A model generated the notes under the pieces. It saw only the letters and a program-made list of their open reading frames with translations, was not told the DNA's origin and ran no database searches. From NCBI GenBank assembly GCA_040005095.1, contig JBDTZN010000034.1:1-18358 (forward strand): a stretch of DNA of 18,358 nucleotides, in the 5' to 3' direction. Shown here in pieces: positions 7,287 to 14,665 of this stretch; position 1 is the first letter of the stretch, and each line of letters begins with the position of its first letter. This DNA comes from UBA5186 sp040005095. GTDB lineage: Bacteria; Actinomycetota; Thermoleophilia; Gaiellales; Gaiellaceae. Position numbers and translations under genes: made by a program.

Positions 7287-8762
7287 GTGACGGACGAGGT
7301 GATCGCAGGCCGGTACGAGCTCGAGGGGCTCGTCGGGACCGGGGGAATGTCGAGCGTCTACAAGGCGCGCGACCGCCTGCTCGAGCGTCGTGTCGCGCTG
7401 AAGGTGCTGCACCCGCACCACGCGTCCGACGACGATTTCGTCGATCGCTTCCGCAAAGAGGCGCGCTCGGTGGCGCAGCTCTCGCATCCCAACATCGCCA
7501 CCGTGATCGACCGTGGCGACGACGACGGGCGCCAGTTCATCGTCTTCGAGTACGTCGAGGGCGAGAACCTCAAGGAGCTCGTGACCCGCGAAGGGCCACT
7601 GCACTTCGGGCGTGCGCTGGAGCTCGCGCTGCAGGTGGGGCGCGGCCTTTCGTTCGCGCACTCGCACGGCCTCGTTCACCGCGACGTGAAGCCGCAGAAC
7701 GTCCTGATGAACGGCGACGACCAGGCAAAGGTGACCGACTTCGGCATCGCGCGGTCGATTGACGTCGACGTGAGCGTGACCCAGACCGGGACCGTGCTCG
7801 GGACGTCGGCCTACATCGCCCCGGAGCAGGCAAGCGGCGGCGACATCACGCCGCAGACGGACGTCTACTCGCTCGGAGTCGTCCTCTACGAGCTGCTGAC
7901 CGGCGAGGTGCCCTTCCCCGGCGAGAGCTTCGTCGCCGTCGCGATGAAGCACATCAACGATCCCGCGCCGAATGTGCTGGAGCGGCGGCCCGACGTGCCG
8001 CCGAGGCTCGCGGCCGCGGTCGACCGCGCGCTCGCGAAGGAGCCTGGCGGGCGGTTCGCGTCCATGGACGACTTCGTGGCCGAGCTCTCGGCGTGCCTGG
8101 CCGAGCTGGGGACGGAAGCGGATTCGGACGCGACGATGATCGTACCGGCCTCCACGGCGACGCCGGCCCGCGACGCGCGTCCGCCGCGTGGCGTGCGCGT
8201 TCCCGCCCGCCGGCCCGCGCACTCGCCGTGGCCGTTCCTCATCCCGCTGATCGTCGTTGCGGCGGCGCTCGCCGCGGCAGGTCTGTACTTCGCGGTCACG
8301 CGGACGAGCGTCGGCAACCTCGGCGGCTCGTCGCCGCCTGCGCACGCGGCGCGGCCCGTGCACCTGGCGGGTGTCGGCGCCTGGGATCCACAGGGCGGCG
8401 ACGGAGAGCACGACGCCGACGCGCCGAAGGCGACGGACGGCGATCCGACCACGTACTGGACGACCGAGCACTACCAGTCGTTCAGCAAGCCGGGCGTCGG
8501 CGTCGTGCTCGAGGCGCCGACGTCGAGAACGCTCAAAAGCATGACAGTGACCACCGACACGCCCGGCTTCACGGCGGAGATCCAGTCCGGGCCGAGCGCG
8601 CGGGGGCCGTTCACCACGATCTCCCCCTCGCGCGTCGTCGGCGAGCGCACGCGGTTCACGATCCCGGGCTCGAAGTCCGCAAAGTTCTACGTCGTCTGGA
8701 TCACGCAGCTACCGCCGGGCTCGGATACCGCGCACGTCAACGAGGTGACGGCGACCGGCTAG
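7287..8762 (+). CDS. Ser/Thr protein kinase with outer discoidin-like domain
   Basis: 491-residue Hanks-type kinase with one membrane helix. The kinase domain (about 10-272) is complete: P-loop GTGGMSSVYKA (17-27), Lys39 in VALKV, a helix-C Glu58, the catalytic loop HRDVKPQN (131-138), DFG (151-153), an activation loop with several Ser/Thr, APE (178-180) and DVYSLG (192-197). A basic, disordered segment (290-312) leads to a helix at about 315-336. Outside the cell, residues 357-491 resemble an F5/8 type C (discoidin) carbohydrate-binding fold: AWDPQGGDGEHD (365-376), DGDPTTYWTTEHY (384-396), KPGVGVVLEA (401-410) and a final Asn-Glu-Val strand. The GTG start, 34 bases after gabT, lacks a clear Shine-Dalgarno sequence. 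The stop codon interlocks with that of ddl on the other strand. It probably senses a cell-wall glycan. Confidence 0.94.
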   Translation: MTDEVIAGRYELEGLVGTGGMSSVYKARDRLLERRVALKVLHPHHASDDDFVDRFRKEARSVAQLSHPNIATVIDRGDDDGRQFIVFEYVEGENLKELVTREGPLHFGRALELALQVGRGLSFAHSHGLVHRDVKPQNVLMNGDDQAKVTDFGIARSIDVDVSVTQTGTVLGTSAYIAPEQASGGDITPQTDVYSLGVVLYELLTGEVPFPGESFVAVAMKHINDPAPNVLERRPDVPPRLAAAVDRALAKEPGGRFASMDDFVAELSACLAELGTEADSDATMIVPASTATPARDARPPRGVRVPARRPAHSPWPFLIPLIVVAAALAAAGLYFAVTRTSVGNLGGSSPPAHAARPVHLAGVGAWDPQGGDGEHDADAPKATDGDPTTYWTTEHYQSFSKPGVGVVLEAPTSRTLKSMTVTTDTPGFTAEIQSGPSARGPFTTISPSRVVGERTRFTIPGSKSAKFYVVWITQLPPGSDTAHVNEVTATG

Positions 8763-9898
8763 TACTCCAGGCGCGCTCGGCGCTCGTGGCGCTCGAGAGC
8801 GAGGTCGATCAGGCGGTCGAGGAGCTCGGCGTACGGGATCCCGGACGCTTCGAAGAGCTTGGCGTACACGCTCGTCGAGGTGAAGCCGGGGATCGTATTC
8901 AGCTCGTTGACGACGACCTCGCCGTCGGGCCGGACGAAGAAGTCGACACGCGCCATGCTCTCGCACTCGCTGGCCACGAACGCCTCGACGGCGAGCTGCT
9001 GCACGCGCGCGATTGTCTCCTCGGGCAGCTCCGGCGGGATCACGAGCTCCATCCCGTCCTCGTCGTACTTCGAGGCGAAGTCGTACCACTCGTGGTCGAG
9101 GGTGCGGATCTCGCCCGGGATCGACGCGATCGGGGTCTGGTTGCCGAGGACGCTGCACTCGACCTCGACACCGTCGACGAACTCCTCGACGAGCAGCTTC
9201 TCGTCGTGGCGATACGCGAGCTCGATCGCGGCGCGGAGCTCGCCGGCGTCGTGCGCCTTCGTGATCCCGACCGAGGAGCCCAGGCGCGCCGGCTTGACGA
9301 AGACGGGGTAGCCGTAGGGGCTTTCGTCGAGGGTCGCGCCGTGGCGCAGCGTGACGTTGCTGGTGACCGGGATTCCGTGGTCGCGCATGACCGACTTGAA
9401 CAGGTCCTTGTCCATGCAGAGCGCCGAGGCCGCCACGCCGGCGCCGATGTAGGGGACGTTCGCGAGCTCGAGCAGCCCCTGGACGGCGCCGTCCTCGCCG
9501 AACGGACCGTGCAAGATGGGCAGCACGACGTCCACGTCGGCGAGCGTCCGCGTCACCGAAGCGGACGTGGCCGGAACCGGCAGCGTCTCGGCGGGGCCTG
9601 CCCCGGGGCCTGGCCCCTCGACATGTCCGGAAGAGACAGACTCGTCGGTCGCGACATCGGCCCTTTCCCCCTGCTCACGGGCCGTTTCTGCCTCCAACGG
9701 ACGTGGCTGGGGGCCTGGCACCAGGGCATGGCCTCCCGGGCCGCCCAGCTCCCACGTCCCGTCGCGGCCGATGCTTACGGTGACGACGTCGTTGTCGCCC
9801 GCGGCGAGCGCCGCGAGCACCGATCGAGCCGACGCAAGCGAAACGTCGTGTTCGCTTGACCGGCCCCCGGCGATCACGGCGATCCGGCGCCGCCTCAC
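8759..9898 (-). CDS. ddl: D-alanine--D-alanine ligase
   Basis: 379-residue ATP-grasp ligase that makes D-Ala-D-Ala for the peptidoglycan stem peptide. Visible motifs: the N-terminal IAVIAGGRSSEHDVSL (6-21), LHGPFGEDG (129-137), VPYIGAGVAAS (148-158), the ATP-binding KPARLGSSVGI (202-212), the omega-loop YDFASKY (272-278), ARVDFF (316-321) and NELNTIPGFT (331-340). The Tyr-rich omega loop fits D-Ala rather than D-lactate specificity. A Gly/Pro-rich, low-complexity linker at about 50-115 lies where the M. tuberculosis enzyme also has an insertion, so it is probably tolerated. The start is GTG 9898, which overlaps the pknB stop (GTGA). No Shine-Dalgarno sequence is seen, so translation likely depends on pknB. 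The TAG stop shares three bases (8759-8761) with the upstream kinase's stop region on the other strand. Confidence 0.96.
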   Translation of the reverse strand: MRRRRIAVIAGGRSSEHDVSLASARSVLAALAAGDNDVVTVSIGRDGTWELGGPGGHALVPGPQPRPLEAETAREQGERADVATDESVSSGHVEGPGPGAGPAETLPVPATSASVTRTLADVDVVLPILHGPFGEDGAVQGLLELANVPYIGAGVAASALCMDKDLFKSVMRDHGIPVTSNVTLRHGATLDESPYGYPVFVKPARLGSSVGITKAHDAGELRAAIELAYRHDEKLLVEEFVDGVEVECSVLGNQTPIASIPGEIRTLDHEWYDFASKYDEDGMELVIPPELPEETIARVQQLAVEAFVASECESMARVDFFVRPDGEVVVNELNTIPGFTSTSVYAKLFEASGIPYAELLDRLIDLALERHERRARLEY

Positions 9899-11814
9899 GG
9901 GTTGTTGCCGTTGTCGCTCTGAACGAGCCGACCGACCACGATCGTCACGGTCGAGCCCGGCTTCGCCTGCGCGCCACCGGTCGGATCCTGAGAAAGGACG
10001 ATGCCGTCCTGGCCCGGGTCGTTCGTGTCCTGCCGCACCACGGTCACCTTGAACCCGGAGGCCCTGAGCGTGTCGACGGCCGTGGCCTCGTCGAGGTTGG
10101 ACACGTCGGGGACGCTTGTGGTCTTCGGCCCGTTCGAGACGCTCAGCGTGATGACCGATCTCTTCGCGACAGAGCTGTTGGCGCTGGGCGACTGGCCAAC
10201 AACGGTGCCGGCAGGATCATTTGCGTCCACGTTCTTGCGCGCGACGCCGAACCCGGCGCCCTGCAGCTCCGAGGTGGCCTGGTCGTACGGCTCGCCAACC
10301 ACGGATGGCACGCCGATGAGCCGCGGGCCGGAGGAGACGTTTATCCGGACGGTCGTACCCTCGGCCACGCGGTCGCCCGCGTGCGGATCCTGCCCGAGCA
10401 CGGTGTCGACCGGCTTGTCGCTCGCCAGCTTGACGACCTTGGCTTTCAGGTTCGCGTTCGCGAGCGTCGCGACGGCGTCCGTCGACGATTTCCCGACCAC
10501 GTCCGGGACCGTCGCCTTCGGCGCCCCGAGCGACACGAGGATCGTGACGGGATTCCCCTTCGGCACCTTCTTGCCGGTCTCTTCGACCTGGTGGTAGACG
10601 AAGCCGAGTGGCTGCTTCGTGCTCGGATGCCGCTCGACCCTCGGCTCGAGGCCGTGGTCGATGATCTTCTGGACGGCGAGCGACTCGCGATCGCCCTCCA
10701 CGAACGGCATGCGGACGACCTTGTTCGCGTTCAGCTGATCCTGGACCTGTGTCCACGCGAACCAGCCCGCGAGGCCGGCGAGGGCGATGAAGAGCAGCGC
10801 CAGCAGCCACGGCCAGATCGGCCGGCGACGGACGGGCTCGTCCTCGTAGTCGTAGTAGACGGGCGGCGGCGGGTATCTGACGGGCTGCCGCGGCTGGACG
10901 ATGGTCGCCGCGGTCGGCATCGGCTGCGTCGGGCGCGAGAGGATCTGCGTCGCGGCCTCCTCCGTCTCGTGGCTGATCGCCACTCCGCGGGCGACGCGCG
11001 CAAGGTCGGCGTCCATCTCCTCGGCGCTCCCGTAGCGCTCCTCGGGGGTCTTGCCGAGCGACCGGACGACGATCGCGTCGAGATCCTCCGGCACCTCCGG
11101 CCGCAGTGTCGAAGGCTCCGGCGGCACCGTCGAGAGATGCTTCATCGCGATCTCGACCGGCGTGTCCCCGTTGAAGGGCACGGTGCCCGTCAACAGCTCG
11201 TACAGGACGATTCCGAGCGAATAAAGGTCGGACGTCTGGTCGACCGGAGCGCCTTTCGCCTGCTCGGGCGAGAGGTACTGCGCGGTCCCGATGATCGAGC
11301 CGACCTCCGTCATCTGGCTGGTACCTGCGCGGGCGATCCCGAAGTCCGTCACCTTCAGGCGGCCCTCGTCGCCGACCATGATGTTGTGCGGCTTGATGTC
11401 GCGGTGCACGACCCCGTTTCGGTGCGCGAAGCGCAGAGCCGCGAGGATCTGGCGCGCATAGTCGATCGCGAGCGGGATCGGCGCCGGGCCGCGGGCGACG
11501 ATCAGCTCCTTGAGGGAGCGCCCGTCGAGGTACTCCATCGCGATGTAGTACGTACCCTCGGCCTCTCCGCGGTCGTAGATCGAGACGATGTTCGGATGCG
11601 AGAGCCCGGCGGCGTTCTTCGCCTCGCGGCGGAAGCGCTCGACGAACTGCTCGTCGCCCGCGTGGCGGTCGTTGAGAATCTTGATCGCGACGCGCCGCCC
11701 GAGCTCCTGGTCCTCGGCGAGGTAGACGTTCGCCATCCCGCCGGTTCCGAGCTTGCGGATGATGCGGTAGCGACCGTCGAAGAGCGTGTTGATCAGCGTG
11801 TCGGTGGCGGCCAT
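9895..11814 (-). CDS. pknB: PASTA-domain Ser/Thr protein kinase PknB
   Basis: 639-residue receptor kinase controlling cell-wall synthesis and division. The kinase domain (about 16-275) is intact: GTGGMANVYLA (23-33), Lys45 in VAIK, Glu64, HRDIKPHN (137-144), DFG (157-159), an activation loop TSQMTEVGSIIGTAQYLSPEQ (165-185) and DLYSLG (196-201). A Thr/Pro-rich juxtamembrane segment (285-330) precedes one helix (about 333-354). Four PASTA repeats follow outside the cell, at about 366-428, 434-496, 500-562 and 566-628. In this family they bind muropeptides or lipid II. ATG 11814 lies 14 bases after the pbpA stop with GGAG just upstream. The frame is open further upstream, but only antisense or out of frame to pbpA. 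It is the only PknA/PknB-type kinase in the cluster. Its stop overlaps the ddl start. Confidence 0.97.
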   Translation of the reverse strand: MAATDTLINTLFDGRYRIIRKLGTGGMANVYLAEDQELGRRVAIKILNDRHAGDEQFVERFRREAKNAAGLSHPNIVSIYDRGEAEGTYYIAMEYLDGRSLKELIVARGPAPIPLAIDYARQILAALRFAHRNGVVHRDIKPHNIMVGDEGRLKVTDFGIARAGTSQMTEVGSIIGTAQYLSPEQAKGAPVDQTSDLYSLGIVLYELLTGTVPFNGDTPVEIAMKHLSTVPPEPSTLRPEVPEDLDAIVVRSLGKTPEERYGSAEEMDADLARVARGVAISHETEEAATQILSRPTQPMPTAATIVQPRQPVRYPPPPVYYDYEDEPVRRRPIWPWLLALLFIALAGLAGWFAWTQVQDQLNANKVVRMPFVEGDRESLAVQKIIDHGLEPRVERHPSTKQPLGFVYHQVEETGKKVPKGNPVTILVSLGAPKATVPDVVGKSSTDAVATLANANLKAKVVKLASDKPVDTVLGQDPHAGDRVAEGTTVRINVSSGPRLIGVPSVVGEPYDQATSELQGAGFGVARKNVDANDPAGTVVGQSPSANSSVAKRSVITLSVSNGPKTTSVPDVSNLDEATAVDTLRASGFKVTVVRQDTNDPGQDGIVLSQDPTGGAQAKPGSTVTIVVGRLVQSDNGNNP

Positions 11815-11828
11815 GACTCCGAACAGCC

Positions 11829-13328
11829 CTATTTCGACCCACGGGACAGGTACGCCTGCATGATCTGGCGGGCGATCGGGGCCGCCGTCGTGCCGCCGAA
11901 GCCGTGCTGCTGCTCCAGCACGACCGTGATCGCGATCCTCGGCGCGTCCGCCGGCGCGAAGGACGTGAACCAGGTCGTGTTCACGTGATTGACGCCCGTC
12001 TCGGCGGTGCCCGTCTTGCCGGCGACCTGGATCCCCGGGATCTGCGCCGCGGTACCCGTGCCGCCCGTGACCGCCGCGATCATCATCTGCGTGACCTCGT
12101 CCGCCGTCGAGCGCTTGACCGCGCGTCCGAGATCGTCCGCCTTCGTCGTCCGGATCGTCTTGCCATGCGGGTCGAGGACGCGCGCCACGACGTACGGCTT
12201 CGGCACGAGGCCACCGTTGGCGATCGCCGCCGTGACCATGACGCTCTGCAGTGGCGTCACGAGCATCCGCTCCTGCCCGAACGCGAGTCTTCCCGGATCG
12301 ACTTTCGCGTTCGGATCCTTTGGCCGGAAGAGGAGGTGATTCTGGTACAGCCCGCTCGGCGAACGCTCGTTGAGGGGAGTCTCGAGCGGCGGGACCGAGT
12401 AGTAGCCGAAGCGCTTCGCGTAGTCGAGGACCGTCGCCGCGCCGAGCTCCTTGCCGACGTTGCAGAAGACGGAGTTGACCGAGTGCTGGAAGCCGGTGAA
12501 CAGGCTCAGCGAGCCGAACTGCTCCGGCCCGTTCTGGTCGGGATTCCCCGAGTTGTAGACCGGCTTGTTGTACTCCGTGCAGTAGCCCGGATCCTGGAAG
12601 TTCGAGTCGGGCGTGTACTTGCCGGTGTCGAGCGCGGCCGAGACGGTGACGATCTTGAACGTCGAGCCCGGCGTGAAGAGGCCGTTCGTCGCGCGGTTCA
12701 GCAGCGGCGCCAGGTAGTCGCAGCCGCCCTTGATTCTCTCGACGAGCTGCAGGAAGTTCGGTTTCTCTGCGATGTTCGGGTTGTACGTCGGCGACGACGC
12801 CATCACGAGCACCCGGCCGGTCGTCGGCTCGATCGCAACCACCGAGCCGCACTTCCCGGCGAGCGCGCGGTTCGCGAGCGCCTGCAGGTTCGCGTCGATC
12901 GTGAGGACGAGGCTGTTCCCCTTGACCGTCTGGCCCTTGAGCTTGTCGATCTCGGTCGAGAAGACCGCGCCGAGGTTCCCGTTCGCCCCGGTCAGGTAGT
13001 CGTTCTCGGAGCGCTCGAGCCCCGCGCGGTTTCGGTAGCGGGTCGAGTAGCCGACGACGTGCGTCGCCAGCGGCCCCTTGGGATAGCGGCGGAAGAAGAG
13101 GATGTGGTCGGCCGTCTTCGTTGGCTTGTTCGCCGCGAGTACCGTCTTGCCGTCGGAGGCGTAGATGAGGCCGCGCTTGATCGTGAACTGCGCGACCTGC
13201 TGGATTGCGTTGTCCTGCCGGTCCGCGAGCCCGCCGGCCGCCCACGCCTGCCAGTACGTGGTTGCGAGGATCAGCGCCGAGATGAGCACCATCGCGACGA
13301 CCGCGAGTCTGGAGATCTGCTTGTTCAT
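11829..13328 (-). CDS. pbpA: Class B penicillin-binding protein PbpA (transpeptidase)
   Basis: 499-residue monofunctional peptidoglycan transpeptidase that crosslinks stem peptides in partnership with the SEDS polymerase encoded just upstream. An N-terminal signal-anchor helix is at about 8-31. The dimerisation/pedestal region runs to about 155. The penicillin-binding domain holds all three active-site motifs: STFK (222-225, nucleophile Ser222), SVN (283-285) and KTGTAE (438-443). GLFTPGSTFKIVT, FGQERMLVTPLQ (350-361) and TTWFTSFAP (451-459) are typical. The length and context match mycobacterial PbpA. The ATG at 13328 overlaps the rodA/ftsW stop (ATGA). Only a weak GGA lies upstream, so translational coupling is likely. 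pknB follows after 14 bases. Confidence 0.97.
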   Translation of the reverse strand: MNKQISRLAVVAMVLISALILATTYWQAWAAGGLADRQDNAIQQVAQFTIKRGLIYASDGKTVLAANKPTKTADHILFFRRYPKGPLATHVVGYSTRYRNRAGLERSENDYLTGANGNLGAVFSTEIDKLKGQTVKGNSLVLTIDANLQALANRALAGKCGSVVAIEPTTGRVLVMASSPTYNPNIAEKPNFLQLVERIKGGCDYLAPLLNRATNGLFTPGSTFKIVTVSAALDTGKYTPDSNFQDPGYCTEYNKPVYNSGNPDQNGPEQFGSLSLFTGFQHSVNSVFCNVGKELGAATVLDYAKRFGYYSVPPLETPLNERSPSGLYQNHLLFRPKDPNAKVDPGRLAFGQERMLVTPLQSVMVTAAIANGGLVPKPYVVARVLDPHGKTIRTTKADDLGRAVKRSTADEVTQMMIAAVTGGTGTAAQIPGIQVAGKTGTAETGVNHVNTTWFTSFAPADAPRIAITVVLEQQHGFGGTTAAPIARQIMQAYLSRGSK

Positions 13329-14665
13329 AAACGTTCCGTGTTGGCGCGATTGGAGACGAGTAACAGGCCCGCGAGCAGCACGAAGTTCGCCACGACGCTC
13401 GAGCCGCCGTAGGACACGAACGGCAGCGTGATCCCGGTCAGAGGAATCAGCCGCACGATGCCGCCGACGATGATGAAGGTCTGTAGCGCAAAGCCGAAGG
13501 TCAACCCGGCTGCGAGGAGCTTCGAGAAGCCGTCGGTTGCCATCAGCGCGATCCGGAAGCCGCGCGCGACGAACAGCATGTAGACGAGCAGCAGTCCGGC
13601 CGCACCGACGAGCCCGAGCTCCTGGGCGAGGGCCGAGTAGATGAAGTCGGTGTTGACGTACGGGATGATCGACTGGCCCGCGGCGTTCACGAACGTGCCC
13701 TTGCCGAGCCCGGTGCCGCCGAAGTTGCCATGCGCGATCGAGTAGAGCGACTTGACGAGCTGGTAGCTCTGGCAGTCCTGGCGCAGCGCCTTCCCGCCGG
13801 TGAGCGCGCAGTAGACGGGTTTGTCCGTCCAGGGATGAAGCCAGATCGTGATCCGGTCGCGGACGTGGCCGACGACCTGGTACACGCCGGCCGCGCCCAC
13901 CACGAAGAGCACGGCTCCGGCGCCGACGTAGAGGAGCCGATCGGTCGCGACGTAGAGCATCGCCAGGAAGATCCCGAAGAAGAGCAGCGCGCTCCCCAGG
14001 TCGTTCGTCTCCACGAGGACGAGCATCGCGCCGCCCCAGATCACGAGCAGCGGCCCGACGTCCTTGGGCCGGAACTGCGCCAGCATCTCGCGTTTCTCGC
14101 GCAGGTAGCCCGCGAGGAAGACGATCAGGAAGATCTTCGCGAGCTCCCCGGGTTGGAACCGGAACGCGCCGACGTGCACCCAGAGGCGCGCGCCGTTCAC
14201 TGTCGTGCCTATCCCCGGCACGGCAGGCAAAAGCAGCAGCAGGATCGCCCCGATTCCGAAGAGGTACTTGTACGACTCGAGCACGCGGTAGTCGTGGCGG
14301 AGCGCGACGAGCGTGACGACGAACAGCACCAGGGCGATCACGATCCAGAGGCCCTGCTTGAAGGCGTCGTCGGGGCCGAGGCGGTAGATCTCCGTCACGC
14401 CGATCGCGGCCAGGAGACCGGCCATCGGCAGCAGGTACGGATCGGCGTTCGGCACGGTGTAGCGCACTACGAGATGCGCGACGAGGTAGAGCGCGAAGAA
14501 GAAGCCCGCGTACGAGAGCGACGTCGTCGAGACATGGCTCTGGCGGGCGATGTAGACGCTGGCGAAGCCGAGGCCCGTGAGGATCCCGACGACGATCAGA
14601 TTGGCCAGCTCACGGTTCCGCGGGCTCAGCCAGCCGCCCCGTCCGTTATGGCTCCGCCTCCTCAG
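13325..14665 (-). CDS. rodA: FtsW/RodA/SpoVE (SEDS) peptidoglycan glycosyltransferase
   Basis: 446-residue polytopic SEDS protein that polymerises lipid II into glycan strands, partnered with PbpA. Signature segments are NGARLWVHVGAFRFQPGELAKI (157-178), ETNDLGSALL (219-228), GKGTFVNAAGQSIIPYVNTDFIYSALAQELG (321-351) with Asp340 at the position of the essential RodA Asp, and the C-terminal PFVSYGGSS (415-423). Starting at CTG 14665 gives a basic N-terminus and the typical RNREL...LGFASVYIAR first helix (16-41). The first in-frame GTG, at 14467, would delete the first two helices. CTG overlaps the pstP stop (CTGA). A GGAGG lies immediately after the overlap rather than before it, which is odd. 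The symbol follows the mycobacterial gene order; FtsW is an equal possibility on sequence alone. Confidence 0.93.
   Translation of the reverse strand: MRRRSHNGRGGWLSPRNRELANLIVVGILTGLGFASVYIARQSHVSTTSLSYAGFFFALYLVAHLVVRYTVPNADPYLLPMAGLLAAIGVTEIYRLGPDDAFKQGLWIVIALVLFVVTLVALRHDYRVLESYKYLFGIGAILLLLLPAVPGIGTTVNGARLWVHVGAFRFQPGELAKIFLIVFLAGYLREKREMLAQFRPKDVGPLLVIWGGAMLVLVETNDLGSALLFFGIFLAMLYVATDRLLYVGAGAVLFVVGAAGVYQVVGHVRDRITIWLHPWTDKPVYCALTGGKALRQDCQSYQLVKSLYSIAHGNFGGTGLGKGTFVNAAGQSIIPYVNTDFIYSALAQELGLVGAAGLLLVYMLFVARGFRIALMATDGFSKLLAAGLTFGFALQTFIIVGGIVRLIPLTGITLPFVSYGGSSVVANFVLLAGLLLVSNRANTERL

Noticed and set aside
6825..8471. Open frame of 548 codons on the minus strand opposite gabT and the kinase gene
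   Set aside because: It spans two well-supported genes in antisense and shows only Arg-rich low-complexity sequence.
8093..9859. Open frame of 588 codons on the plus strand opposite ddl
   Set aside because: It crosses the end of the kinase gene out of frame and runs antisense to ddl; no recognisable domain.
11815..13245. Upstream extension of the pknB frame to give a protein of over 1100 residues
   Set aside because: It runs out of frame through pbpA, whose three active-site motifs are intact, and the extra sequence is Arg/Gly/Pro-rich with no domain.
11904..13412. Open frame of 502 codons on the plus strand opposite pbpA
   Set aside because: Composition is Arg/Asp/Glu/Val-rich with no motif; it mirrors pbpA codons and is explained by high GC at third positions.
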